From Peptococcaceae bacterium (GTDB lineage: Bacteria; Bacillota; UBA994), in the NCBI GenBank assembly GCA_018334055.1, contig JAGXSS010000002.1, positions 1-34,561 on the forward strand: DNA of 34,561 nucleotides. The letters run 5' to 3'. Position 1 is the first letter of the stretch. Every line of letters begins with the position of its first letter. Of this stretch, positions 9,210 to 16,874 are shown piece after piece. The notes below the pieces were generated by a model that was not told the origin of the DNA, made no database searches, and worked only from the letters and a program-made list of their open reading frames with translations. A program made the translations under genes and the position numbers.

Positions 9210-9229
9210 ATTGTCCTCCGTCACAACTC

Positions 9230-10348
9230 TTAGTAGATTGCCGCTTCAGTGTTAAGGTCAAAAAAGTAGATCCGCTCCATATCTAATGCCACTCTAATGT
9301 TGTTCCCCGGTCTAGCCTTTGTCCGTGGGCTGACTCTCGCGACCAAATTGAAGGGACTATGTCCCACACTGCGCAAATATAGATGAGTTTCAGGCCCCAT
9401 TAATTCTGTGTTTTCCACCACGGTTTCAACTACGCTATGAGGTGAATTTGCCATAAATTGCTCATCATCGTGCACGTTTTCAGGACGAATGCCCGCTAAA
9501 ACGGCCTTGTTGGCATAGCCTCTCGCCCGCAAAACTTTGGCGTAGCCCTCTGGAATGTTCACCTTGTTATTGTCTAAATTTAACCACATGCCATTCGTGC
9601 CTTCCACGATGTCGCCACGCAAAAAATTAATCGCCGGACTGCCTATGAACCCCGCCACAAATGCATTAACTGGTTTTTCATAGATTGTCTGCGGGTCCGC
9701 CACCTGGTGAACAACACCCCCATGCATTACCGCAATGCGGGTGCCCATAGTCATGGCTTCCACTTGGTCATGAGTAACATAGACCACTGTCGTGCCCAGA
9801 CGACGATGTAACTTACTGATTTCGCTTCGCATCTGCACTCTAAGCTTGGCATCCAAGTTTGACAAGGGTTCATCCATGAGAAAAACTTTGGGCTCCCTCA
9901 CCATTGCTCTCCCCAGCGCCACGCGCTGGCGCTGCCCGCCGGAGAGCTGTTTCGGTTTACGCTTAAGCAAGTCAGTAATCTCAAGCATTTGTGCTGCCTC
10001 ATTCACGCACCGTTTTATCTCTTCTCTAGGCATTTTACGCAGCTCTAAAACAAAAGAAATATTTTCAAATACTGTCATATGCGGGTAAAGGGCATAGTTT
10101 TGAAAGACCATGGCAATATCTCTGTTTTTGGCTGGCAGGTCATTGACCCTTTTGTCATCGATAAAGACTTCGCCCGAGCTGACCTCTTCAAGCCCAGCAA
10201 TCATACGCAAGGTTGTGGTCTTACCACAACCGGAAGGTCCGACCAACACCATGAACTCCTTTTCATCAACTCTTAAGCTAACATTTTTTACGGCATGCAC
10301 ACCGTTTGGAAATACTTTGTTAACATTAATTAGGTTTACGCCAGCCAT
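9230..10348 (-). CDS. msmX: Sugar ABC transporter ATPase, MsmX/UgpC type
   Basis: Energises a CUT1 carbohydrate importer. 372 aa. Walker A GPSGCGKT is at 37-44, the Q-loop Gln at 83, the signature LSGGQ at 135-139, Walker B VFLMDEP at 155-161 and the switch His at 193. The C-terminal part (about 240-372) is the TOBE-type regulatory domain of the MalK/MsmX/UgpC group, with GIRPENVH. GAGGG lies seven bases before the ATG. It follows malG by 22 bp and so should serve the MalFG pair, though ATPases of this group often serve several sugar importers. Confidence 0.93.
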   Translation of the reverse strand: MAGVNLINVNKVFPNGVHAVKNVSLRVDEKEFMVLVGPSGCGKTTTLRMIAGLEEVSSGEVFIDDKRVNDLPAKNRDIAMVFQNYALYPHMTVFENISFVLELRKMPREEIKRCVNEAAQMLEITDLLKRKPKQLSGGQRQRVALGRAMVREPKVFLMDEPLSNLDAKLRVQMRSEISKLHRRLGTTVVYVTHDQVEAMTMGTRIAVMHGGVVHQVADPQTIYEKPVNAFVAGFIGSPAINFLRGDIVEGTNGMWLNLDNNKVNIPEGYAKVLRARGYANKAVLAGIRPENVHDDEQFMANSPHSVVETVVENTELMGPETHLYLRSVGHSPFNLVARVSPRTKARPGNNIRVALDMERIYFFDLNTEAAIY

Positions 10349-10370
10349 ACTTGATCCCTCTTTCTTCTAG

Positions 10371-11213
10371 CTACTTAGTTGCGCCTTGGGTAAGCCCTGC
10401 TATGAGTAATTTCTGCAGCAGGAGATAGGCGACAGCAATCGGCAGCGCTACCAGGACTGCCCCAGCGGCAAAGCGAGTGAAATTATTGGCAAACTGAGCA
10501 GTCACATAAGAATACAACCCGAGTGCCAGGGTAAATTTTTCGGGGCTGCGGAGAATGATTCGCGGCAAAATATAGTCGAACATTGGTCCGAAAAAATTAA
10601 ACAACGCTACAACTGAAATAATAGGCAGGGCCAAAGGCAACATAATACGAACGAATATAGTGAAATGGCTTGCCCCGTCAATCTTCGCCGCTTCTTCAAT
10701 GCTCTTAGGAATAGTGTCAAAATAACCCTTCATGAGCCAAGTGTTGAAGGGAATTTGTCCGGCAGCATAGACCAGGATTAAACCTAGGTGAGTGTTTAAG
10801 AGGCCCATTTTACTAAGCAGGACAAATATAGCGATGATGCCCATCGCGCCGGGAAACATTTGCACTATAAGAAAGGCCATCATACTCGTTTTACGCCCCC
10901 AAAAGCGATAACGCGAGAACGAGTAAGCCGTCATGGTAGTAAGGACTATGGACAGCAATGAATTGACTACGGCAATGAACAATGTGTTTTTATACCAATT
11001 GAGGTACTGCGTCTGCGTAAAAAGATAGATGTAGTGGTTCAAGGTGACCTCGCGCGGAATCAGCGTGCTGCCCGAAAGGCTATATGCTGGGTTAAAAGAG
11101 CCGGCAACCACCCAAGTGAGCGGGTACGCGACCACTAGCACCATCAGCCATAACACGACATAGGTGGCCACAAGCCCCCAGTCAATTCTTCTTCTTTGCG
11201 TAGATTGTTTCAT
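10371..11213 (-). CDS. malG: Maltodextrin ABC transporter permease, MalG type
   Basis: Inner permease of the CUT1 importer; 280 aa with six predicted membrane helices. The EAA loop, EEAAKIDGASHFTIFVRIMLP, lies near 168-188 and docks the ATPase. The order MalF, MalG, ATPase and the four-base ATGA overlap with malF (11210-11213) show one operon and translational coupling. Substrate is inferred from the neighbouring amylases and alpha-glucosidase. Confidence 0.92.
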   Translation of the reverse strand: MKQSTQRRRIDWGLVATYVVLWLMVLVVAYPLTWVVAGSFNPAYSLSGSTLIPREVTLNHYIYLFTQTQYLNWYKNTLFIAVVNSLLSIVLTTMTAYSFSRYRFWGRKTSMMAFLIVQMFPGAMGIIAIFVLLSKMGLLNTHLGLILVYAAGQIPFNTWLMKGYFDTIPKSIEEAAKIDGASHFTIFVRIMLPLALPIISVVALFNFFGPMFDYILPRIILRSPEKFTLALGLYSYVTAQFANNFTRFAAGAVLVALPIAVAYLLLQKLLIAGLTQGATK

Positions 11214-12550
11214 GATATCATATCCTCTTCTTGGAATTGTCTGGTCCTTCGAAAGTTCCAGATTGAAATGATGGCGACTATAACAAAGATAACCAGACTG
11301 ATTGCCGCGGCGTAGTTGTAACGAAACAGCTCATCAAATGCTACCTTAAACACCCATGTAATCAAAATATCGGTGCCCCCCGCAGCGCGCAAGCCCGGCA
11401 CAGCAGGTCCGCCGCCGGTCAAAAGGTAGACTGCATTAAAATTGTTAAAATTATGGGCGAAGGACATGATTAGAAGCGGACCCACGGCGTACAGGACAAG
11501 TGGTAGGGTTATTCGCCAAAACTGTTGGAAGTCCGAAGCTCCATCCACCTCTGCCGCTTCGTAGACTTCTACGGGGATGCTCTGTAAGACACCGGTGCAG
11601 AGTATCATAAACCAGGGAAAGCCAAGCCATAAATTGACGATGAGTATCAGCGCCCGTGACCAAAAAATGCTATTAAACCACGGAATCTGGGCGATGCCCA
11701 CAGCAGCGAGCATCTGATTGACATGCCCCCACTGATCATTAAAAAGCCCTCGCAGCACCAAAATAGAAATAAATCCGGGTATAGCCCACGGAAGAATGAG
11801 AAAGGTGCGAAAGAAACGGCGAAATTTAAGTCTTGGATGGTTTAGCAATACCGCAAGAAATAGACCCAAGAAGAAAGTCGAAAGCGTAGAAAAAATGGTC
11901 CAGGCAACAGTCCACCCAAACACATGAACAAAACTATTTCTCCATGCCTCTATACGCCAAATGCTAAGAAAGTTTTCGAATCCTACCCACGACACCAGCC
12001 TTGCCGGGGGTGCATTGTGCAGTGAGTAGTTCGTGAAGGCAATCGATATTGAAAAAAGTAGCGGCATGACCACAAAAAACAGCATCATCCCTGTGCCTGG
12101 CGCGAGCAAGAGGTAGGCAAATCCCTTCTCATATAAATCCGTCATGTTTTGCTTAAACCCAACAATTCGCAAGCCCTGGTCCCGACGCTTACCCGTATGC
12201 CACGCATCTAGGACGTTGCCTATGTAGACCAGGAGGAACACTGCCAAGACAGTAAGCACAATCAATGCATCAATCAGTAGAAATAAGGAATGGTCACCGC
12301 GAACACCGGGTCTTTCGCCCAACGTCGTAATGGACCATAGGGCGTGCCCGATGATCGAACGCCCACGCAACCCAAGTTGCGAGTTGAGAGGTTCAATTAA
12401 CCTGCTACCAAATTCGACCGCTAGGAAAGAAAGATGCACCCCTGTCAAAATCGCTCCCTTAATCCATTGACCATTATATATCTGGCCAAGGCCCATAAAC
12501 AGCGCAGAGAGGAATGAGGCCCTACTTCTGTGATTCAAACTGCTTTGCAT
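11210..12550 (-). CDS. malF: Maltodextrin ABC transporter permease, MalF type
   Basis: Permease partner of MalG; 446 aa from the chosen ATG at 12550, which has AGAAAGG upstream. The GTG at 12589 lies inside the terminator stem and is unlikely. The N-terminus carries an extra small membrane unit, LGQIYNGQWIKGAIL near 22-36, followed by a helix around 90-110 before the usual MalF core. This extra unit is seen in Firmicutes maltodextrin permeases. The core includes the EAA loop EVYEAAEVDGASDFQQFWRI, about 110 residues before the C-terminus. A strong hairpin precedes the gene, so expression is probably lower than that of malE. Confidence 0.92.
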   Translation of the reverse strand: MQSSLNHRSRASFLSALFMGLGQIYNGQWIKGAILTGVHLSFLAVEFGSRLIEPLNSQLGLRGRSIIGHALWSITTLGERPGVRGDHSLFLLIDALIVLTVLAVFLLVYIGNVLDAWHTGKRRDQGLRIVGFKQNMTDLYEKGFAYLLLAPGTGMMLFFVVMPLLFSISIAFTNYSLHNAPPARLVSWVGFENFLSIWRIEAWRNSFVHVFGWTVAWTIFSTLSTFFLGLFLAVLLNHPRLKFRRFFRTFLILPWAIPGFISILVLRGLFNDQWGHVNQMLAAVGIAQIPWFNSIFWSRALILIVNLWLGFPWFMILCTGVLQSIPVEVYEAAEVDGASDFQQFWRITLPLVLYAVGPLLIMSFAHNFNNFNAVYLLTGGGPAVPGLRAAGGTDILITWVFKVAFDELFRYNYAAAISLVIFVIVAIISIWNFRRTRQFQEEDMIS

Positions 12551-12578
12551 GCCATCAAGCCTTTCTAAAATTCTTAAA

Positions 12579-12617
12579 AAGCCCCCCACTTATCAAGAAA
12601 AAAGAAGTGAGGGGCTT
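12579..12617 (-). terminator. Intercistronic terminator between malE and malF
   Basis: On the minus strand AAGCCCCTCACTT (12617-12605) pairs with AAGTGGGGGGCTT (12591-12579) over 13 positions with one mismatch or wobble, followed by a run of T (GGGGGGCTTTTTAAG). The stop codon of malE lies just before the stem, at 12625. Partial termination or 3' protection here would give more binding protein than permease, as is common in CUT1 operons. Confidence 0.82.
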
Positions 12618-12624
12618 TAAACGA

Positions 12625-13848
12625 CTACTTCATCTCAGCTATAGCGTCCTTGATATGTTTTACAGCGTCGTCGAGCGCCTGTTGGGCAGAAACGCCATCC
12701 CTAGCCACAACCTCAATGGCCGCGCCTATTGCGCCCCATACAGGGCCTAACTCGGGAACATTTGGCATGGGAACGGCAAACTCCGCTTGCGCTAAAAACC
12801 CGGCGGCAATTGGGTCGGTAATTTGAATATCCGCCCGGGGTGGTATTTCGCCAGTATCAGCAAAACGACTTTCGAGGCTGGTCTTGCTAGTCATAAACTC
12901 AATTAATTTAGTAGCCCAGTAAGGGTGTTTTGTAAAGGCACTTACATACCAACCTTTAACACCACTAAACGAGGCTTGATTCCGGCCGTTAGGGAGTTTT
13001 GGCAGCACGGCAACTCCCACATCAATACCCCGGGCACGGTAATTGGCAATAGACCACGGGCCGTTGACAATCATGGCCGTCCTACCTTGCACAAACTGGT
13101 CATCCATCTGGCCGTAGTCAGTGGCGATAGGTATCAGTTTTTTGTCGACCAGCTCCTTAATAAGCCCCATAGCGGCAACTGCTCCGGCATTATTCATTCC
13201 TATGTCTGCAGTGTCAAACTTACCGTCCGCGAATTTAAAAACATAACCACCCATTCCGGCGAAGATACCGTGCACAAAATAGAAGTTCCTATAATCAAAC
13301 AGAAACCCAAACCTATTATCGGCACGATTTGTATGTTGCTCAGCCAAGGACAGGAGTTCACCCCAAGTAGTCGGCGGGTTGGCCACTAAGGCCTTGTTGT
13401 ATACTAATGCGCTAGTCTCGATAGCCTTCGGCAGACCATAAAGTTGGCCGTCAAAAGTCAGGGCATCAAGGGCTGGCTTTAAAAATTCATCTTTGACGCC
13501 TCGCGCCAACCATTCCGAGATGGGCTGAATCACACCCGCCAAGACGGCAGGACCGATTTGGTCGTGAGGCCAGGTAACGACATCGGCCGCAATTCCGGCA
13601 GGTCCATCAAGAGTTAACTGATTACGTTGTTCGAGGTTGGCCACTTCGACAACTTCGACTGGGATTCCATACTTAGCTGTGAATAGGGCAGCCAACTTGC
13701 GAGCGCTTTCCGCTTGTTCTGCCACCTCCCAGACGACTAGTTTTTCTGGCTTATCGGGCACACGAACTGCGGGGCGACAGCCAATCAGGGTGCTAAAAAC
13801 AATTGCCGTCAAAAGAGCGAGCGCTGCATACTTGGTAAAATTCTTCAC
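12625..13848 (-). CDS. malE: Maltodextrin-binding lipoprotein, MalE type
   Basis: Extracellular solute-binding protein of the CUT1 importer; 407 aa. Signal peptide with lipobox STLIGC, so lipidated at Cys24 and anchored in the membrane. The start of the mature protein, KLVVWEVAEQAESARKLAAL, and GPWSIANYRARGIDVGVAVLP with KGWYVSAFTKHPYWATKLIEF are typical of extracellular solute-binding family 1. GTG start with a GGGGGA site about seven bases upstream. It lies 106 bp after the alpha-amylase gene and before the terminator that separates it from malF. Binding of maltose or longer maltodextrin is inferred from neighbours. Confidence 0.92.
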   Translation of the reverse strand: MKNFTKYAALALLTAIVFSTLIGCRPAVRVPDKPEKLVVWEVAEQAESARKLAALFTAKYGIPVEVVEVANLEQRNQLTLDGPAGIAADVVTWPHDQIGPAVLAGVIQPISEWLARGVKDEFLKPALDALTFDGQLYGLPKAIETSALVYNKALVANPPTTWGELLSLAEQHTNRADNRFGFLFDYRNFYFVHGIFAGMGGYVFKFADGKFDTADIGMNNAGAVAAMGLIKELVDKKLIPIATDYGQMDDQFVQGRTAMIVNGPWSIANYRARGIDVGVAVLPKLPNGRNQASFSGVKGWYVSAFTKHPYWATKLIEFMTSKTSLESRFADTGEIPPRADIQITDPIAAGFLAQAEFAVPMPNVPELGPVWGAIGAAIEVVARDGVSAQQALDDAVKHIKDAIAEMK

Positions 13849-13928
13849 TTCATTTTCCCCCTTCTTTTTTAACTCTCGGTCAACAACTGCAACTATGCTT
13901 GATTTCGTCGCCTCCCCTCATGCTTACA

Positions 13929-13942
13929 AGCGTACGTTTTCA
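13929..13942 (-). promoter_or_regulatory. Weak LacI/CcpA-like operator match before malE
   Basis: On the minus strand TGAAAACGTACGCT fits the left half TGNAANCG of the LacI/CcpA site but ends CT rather than CA. It lies in the 106-bp gap between the amylase and malE genes. It is much weaker than the two sites at 16684-16731 and may be chance. Confidence 0.25.
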
Positions 13943-13954
13943 TCACTTAAGCCC

Positions 13955-15640
13955 TTATGGGGCATGTATCGCTGACCTTTGCAGTACTACAGTGGTCAGT
14001 GGGGCAATGCTAATTCTTACACCGTTGACTCTGTTCTTGTTTGTTCCTGTACTCTCGAATATGATTTTTGCGCCCGACAAATCTTCCCCCTGCACTATGA
14101 TTTCCTGTGGTTCCAGACTCAAATTGTGTAAAACGATAACACTGCTCCGGGCACTCCCCCCACTTCGCAGGTTTCTACCATAAACAATTACTTTGTCATT
14201 GCTAGATTCAAGCGCCACGAAATCCCCTTTTGCCAAAGCCTCATTGGTCTGCCGCAATCTGATAAGCCGCTTATAATGGTGCAAAATTGAATTACGATCT
14301 TGCTGTTGCTCCTCCCAAGGCACCGTATCCTTGTTGTGGGCTATGTTTTGCCAACTGGTCTCCGGCAATTTTGCCTCTCTAAACCACACGAACGGTTCGC
14401 GTATTTCCTCGTCAGGCTTAGTGCCCTTCATGCCGATTTCTTCCCCATAATAGATAAATGGATTGCCAGGCATGGTCAGATAGATGCCAGCCGCCAATTT
14501 TGCCCTATCGATGTCTCCGCGCAGCCTATTCATAACCCGCTCTTGGTCGTGATTAGATAAAAACGGGGCATCTAAGAAGTGCGGCTCAACAGCCGCAAAC
14601 TCTTTGTACATTCCTTCAAGCCATACCGCAAAATCCTTCCCGTTTGCATATACAGTACTCCCTGAATTTACGGCGCGAATAATGCCCTCTGCCAAATCAA
14701 AGTTAAACAAAGAGTCCAGGCCGGAGTAAAAAGGCGCCACAACACGAGCACTGGCCCACACCTCCCCCACTAGATATACATCTGGGTTGACCGCCTCTAG
14801 TGCTGCCCCAAACTCCCTCCACCACTGCAGGTTTTTTTCCCTCAGATTCGTGCCCAGAGGTTCTTCAAAGATGCCGTATGCATGCAGGACAGCATCCAGC
14901 CTAAAGCCATGAACACCCTTGTTTAGCCAGAATGTTGCGATTGCCTTAATCTCTTCTCGCACTTTCACATTGTCAAAATTCAAGTCAGGCATTTGATCCC
15001 AGAAAATGCCATAGTAATAGCTACTACCCTTTCTGTGCCATAGCCTGCTTCCCCATGAGGACCTTCCTCGAAGATTAAACCCCTCCTGCCCTTCTTTGGC
15101 CCAAACATAATAGTCTCGGTACGGATTATTTTCTGACCTGGCGGACTCCTTGAACCATGGATGCCGCGAGCTGGTATGATTTATCACTAAGTCTAGCAAG
15201 ACTTTTATTCCCCTCTGCTCTGCCTCCTGCAGAAAAACTCTAAAATCCTCCATAGTTCCATATTCTGGGTCAATATTGTAATAGTCGACTACGTCATACT
15301 TATGGTAACTTGGCGAGACGTTGATCGGCATAAGCCATAGACCAGTTACGCCCAGGTCAGTGTCTGTCAGCGGGTCTCCATCATTTAAATAATCCAGTTT
15401 AGAGGTTAGTCCATTAATATCTCCTATTCCATCGCCATCTGAGTCGGCAAAAGACCTCACGAAAACCTGATAATAGACCCCATATTTGCTCTCGATTCTG
15501 CGCGGCTGTCTACTTACTTCTGCCGCTCTTTCCCCAGCGCTCTTGTCTGCAGTGCATCCAACTAGTAGCCACCCCACTAACAGAAGACAGGTAGACCGTA
15601 TAATCCACACAAAAAATCTTTTGCCGTACAGCTGTTCCAC
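13955..15640 (-). CDS. Surface lipoprotein alpha-amylase, GH13
   Basis: Hydrolyses alpha-1,4 glucan outside the cell. 561 aa with an N-terminal membrane segment and lipobox (LLVGC, Cys29), then the GH13 barrel. Markers in order: VYYQVFVRSFADSDGDGIGD (55-74), DLVINHTSSRHPWF (150-163), GFRLDA with nucleophile Asp249, VGEVW with acid/base Glu293, and LSNHDQERVM with the third acid Asp365. The calcium-type motif DSDGDGIGD is intact. Start is uncertain: the GTG at 15640 directly abuts GGGAGG, so initiation may be slightly downstream. It lies 28 bp after the LacI-type gene and upstream of malE, so it fits the role of making maltodextrins for import. Confidence 0.9.
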   Translation of the reverse strand: MEQLYGKRFFVWIIRSTCLLLVGWLLVGCTADKSAGERAAEVSRQPRRIESKYGVYYQVFVRSFADSDGDGIGDINGLTSKLDYLNDGDPLTDTDLGVTGLWLMPINVSPSYHKYDVVDYYNIDPEYGTMEDFRVFLQEAEQRGIKVLLDLVINHTSSRHPWFKESARSENNPYRDYYVWAKEGQEGFNLRGRSSWGSRLWHRKGSSYYYGIFWDQMPDLNFDNVKVREEIKAIATFWLNKGVHGFRLDAVLHAYGIFEEPLGTNLREKNLQWWREFGAALEAVNPDVYLVGEVWASARVVAPFYSGLDSLFNFDLAEGIIRAVNSGSTVYANGKDFAVWLEGMYKEFAAVEPHFLDAPFLSNHDQERVMNRLRGDIDRAKLAAGIYLTMPGNPFIYYGEEIGMKGTKPDEEIREPFVWFREAKLPETSWQNIAHNKDTVPWEEQQQDRNSILHHYKRLIRLRQTNEALAKGDFVALESSNDKVIVYGRNLRSGGSARSSVIVLHNLSLEPQEIIVQGEDLSGAKIIFESTGTNKNRVNGVRISIAPLTTVVLQRSAIHAP

Positions 15641-15668
15641 CTCCCGCTAGCTTTTTTCTTTACCGATT

Positions 15669-16667
15669 TCATGTAGTCTGACGAACAATCAACTCTGCAG
15701 GTATGACCAGCTGTTCTGAGGGGGACTGGTTCTCGAGCATATCGATTAGCATCCGAGCAGATTCGAATCCTAATGCATAGGTCGATATCCGCAACGTGGT
15801 CAAGGCCGGTTGCATAAATGCTGACATTGGGTCGTCGTTGAAGCCGATCACAGCCACATCAGCAGGAATCGCAAAACCATGCTCCTTTAGCCAATGGATC
15901 ACGCCCAGCGCAATGACATCATCCGCCGCAACAATTGCGTCAGGCATTTCGGCTAGGCTTGCTAGACGAGCCATCGCCTCACGCCCTCCTGCTGTCGTAA
16001 AGCTGGTCTCCACAACTAATTCTGGCAGATTTCTAGAAGACGCCCTTAGGGCACGGCGGTAACCCTCAATACGGTCAAGAGAGACTACCAGATCCCGCGG
16101 CCCGGAGATAAACGCAATGCGCTGTCGCCCACGCTCAACGAGATGCCGCGTGCCTTGGATCGCACAATCAATGTTATCGTTATTTACCATGGCCACATGG
16201 TGCTTTAGGCTGCGCCCAATCAACACAAAAGGCACCTGTTCTGCTAATAAAGCTTCTACCAAAAAATCATCGGCACGCACAGAGGATAGAATTAGACCGT
16301 CTACTTGTTTGCCCTTCACCATCTGGAGGGCATCCTTCACCTCCCAATCTGAATTACTGCTCATCGACAGCATCAGCTTGTAGTCACGCTGCTGGCAGGC
16401 CGACGCAATGCCACGCAGTAGTTCTGCAAAGAAGGGGTTGGCAAAAGCCTCCTCGGCGGAGCGCGCAATAGTCAAGGCTATCGTCTTGGTGCGGTGTTTT
16501 GCCAGACTGCGGGCGTTAGCATTGGGCACATAGTTAAGTCTCACCATTGCCCCACGCACCTTTGCGGCGGTCTCTAAACTGATCGCTTGATTATTGGCGA
16601 TTACTCGTGAGACGGTAGACGGAGAAACATTCGCCAGTGTGGCGACATCCCTGATAGTAGCAGACAT
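15669..16667 (-). CDS. LacI-family transcriptional regulator of the maltodextrin locus
   Basis: 332 aa from the ATG at 16667, chosen because GGAGGA lies about five bases upstream. Starting at 16688 would place the first codons inside an operator. The helix-turn-helix is TIRDVATLANVSPSTVSRVI (3-22), followed by the hinge NYVPNANARSLAKHRTKTIAL. The effector domain has the periplasmic-binding fold (GLILSSVRADDFLVEALL, AFISGPRDL, AVIGFNDDPMSAFMQPALTTLR). It sits between the amylase gene and a divergent GH13 gene, with two sites matching LacI-family operators in the shared promoter region, so it is probably an autoregulated repressor that responds to a maltose-type sugar. Confidence 0.92.
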   Translation of the reverse strand: MSATIRDVATLANVSPSTVSRVIANNQAISLETAAKVRGAMVRLNYVPNANARSLAKHRTKTIALTIARSAEEAFANPFFAELLRGIASACQQRDYKLMLSMSSNSDWEVKDALQMVKGKQVDGLILSSVRADDFLVEALLAEQVPFVLIGRSLKHHVAMVNNDNIDCAIQGTRHLVERGRQRIAFISGPRDLVVSLDRIEGYRRALRASSRNLPELVVETSFTTAGGREAMARLASLAEMPDAIVAADDVIALGVIHWLKEHGFAIPADVAVIGFNDDPMSAFMQPALTTLRISTYALGFESARMLIDMLENQSPSEQLVIPAELIVRQTT

Positions 16668-16681
16668 GGCTTCCTCCATTC

Positions 16682-16699
16682 TATGCAACCGCTTGCATA
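16682..16699. promoter_or_regulatory. Operator O1 for the LacI-family regulator
   Basis: TATGCAACCGCTTGCATA has seven-base inverted arms around a central CCGC. The core at 16684-16697, read on the minus strand, is TGCAAGCGGTTGCA, a full match to TGNAANCGNTNNCA. It overlaps the proposed -10 of the regulator gene and ends 14 bp before its start codon, which suggests autorepression. Confidence 0.8.
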
Positions 16700-16725
16700 A
16701 ACGGCTAAAAAAATTTGTGCAACCG
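16694..16725 (-). promoter_or_regulatory. Proposed promoter of the LacI-type gene and downstream operon
   Basis: On the minus strand TTGCAC is followed after 17 bases by TATGCA. The -35 is close to consensus and the -10 matches four of six. Both elements overlap the operators O1 and O2. Confidence 0.5.
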
Positions 16726-16731
16726 GTTTCA
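16718..16731. promoter_or_regulatory. Operator O2 for the LacI-family regulator
   Basis: TGCAACCGGTTTCA fully matches TGNAANCGNTNNCA. Its centre is 34 bp from that of O1, roughly three helical turns. It lies just upstream of an extended -10 for the divergent GH13 gene and over the -35 of the regulator gene, so it could control both. Confidence 0.78.
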
Positions 16732-16739
16732 TGGATTCA

Positions 16740-16748
16740 TGGTATACT
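16740..16748 (+). promoter_or_regulatory. Extended -10 promoter of the divergent GH13 gene
   Basis: TGGTATACT fits the extended -10 pattern TGnTATAAT with one mismatch. No good -35 is seen; O2 lies in its place. Transcription from here gives a leader of about 120 bases before the proposed TTG start at 16875. Confidence 0.5.
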
Positions 16749-16874
16749 ATTCGCAATAGTGGCTCAGAATCCTTCTCGCTGCAAATATTTTTTTTGTTCC
16801 TGAAGAAGCCTAGACCGAGCCGCAAGAAGCATTGGCATCACGGAATAGTTGATCGAGAAGGGGGGTCCTCCTGC

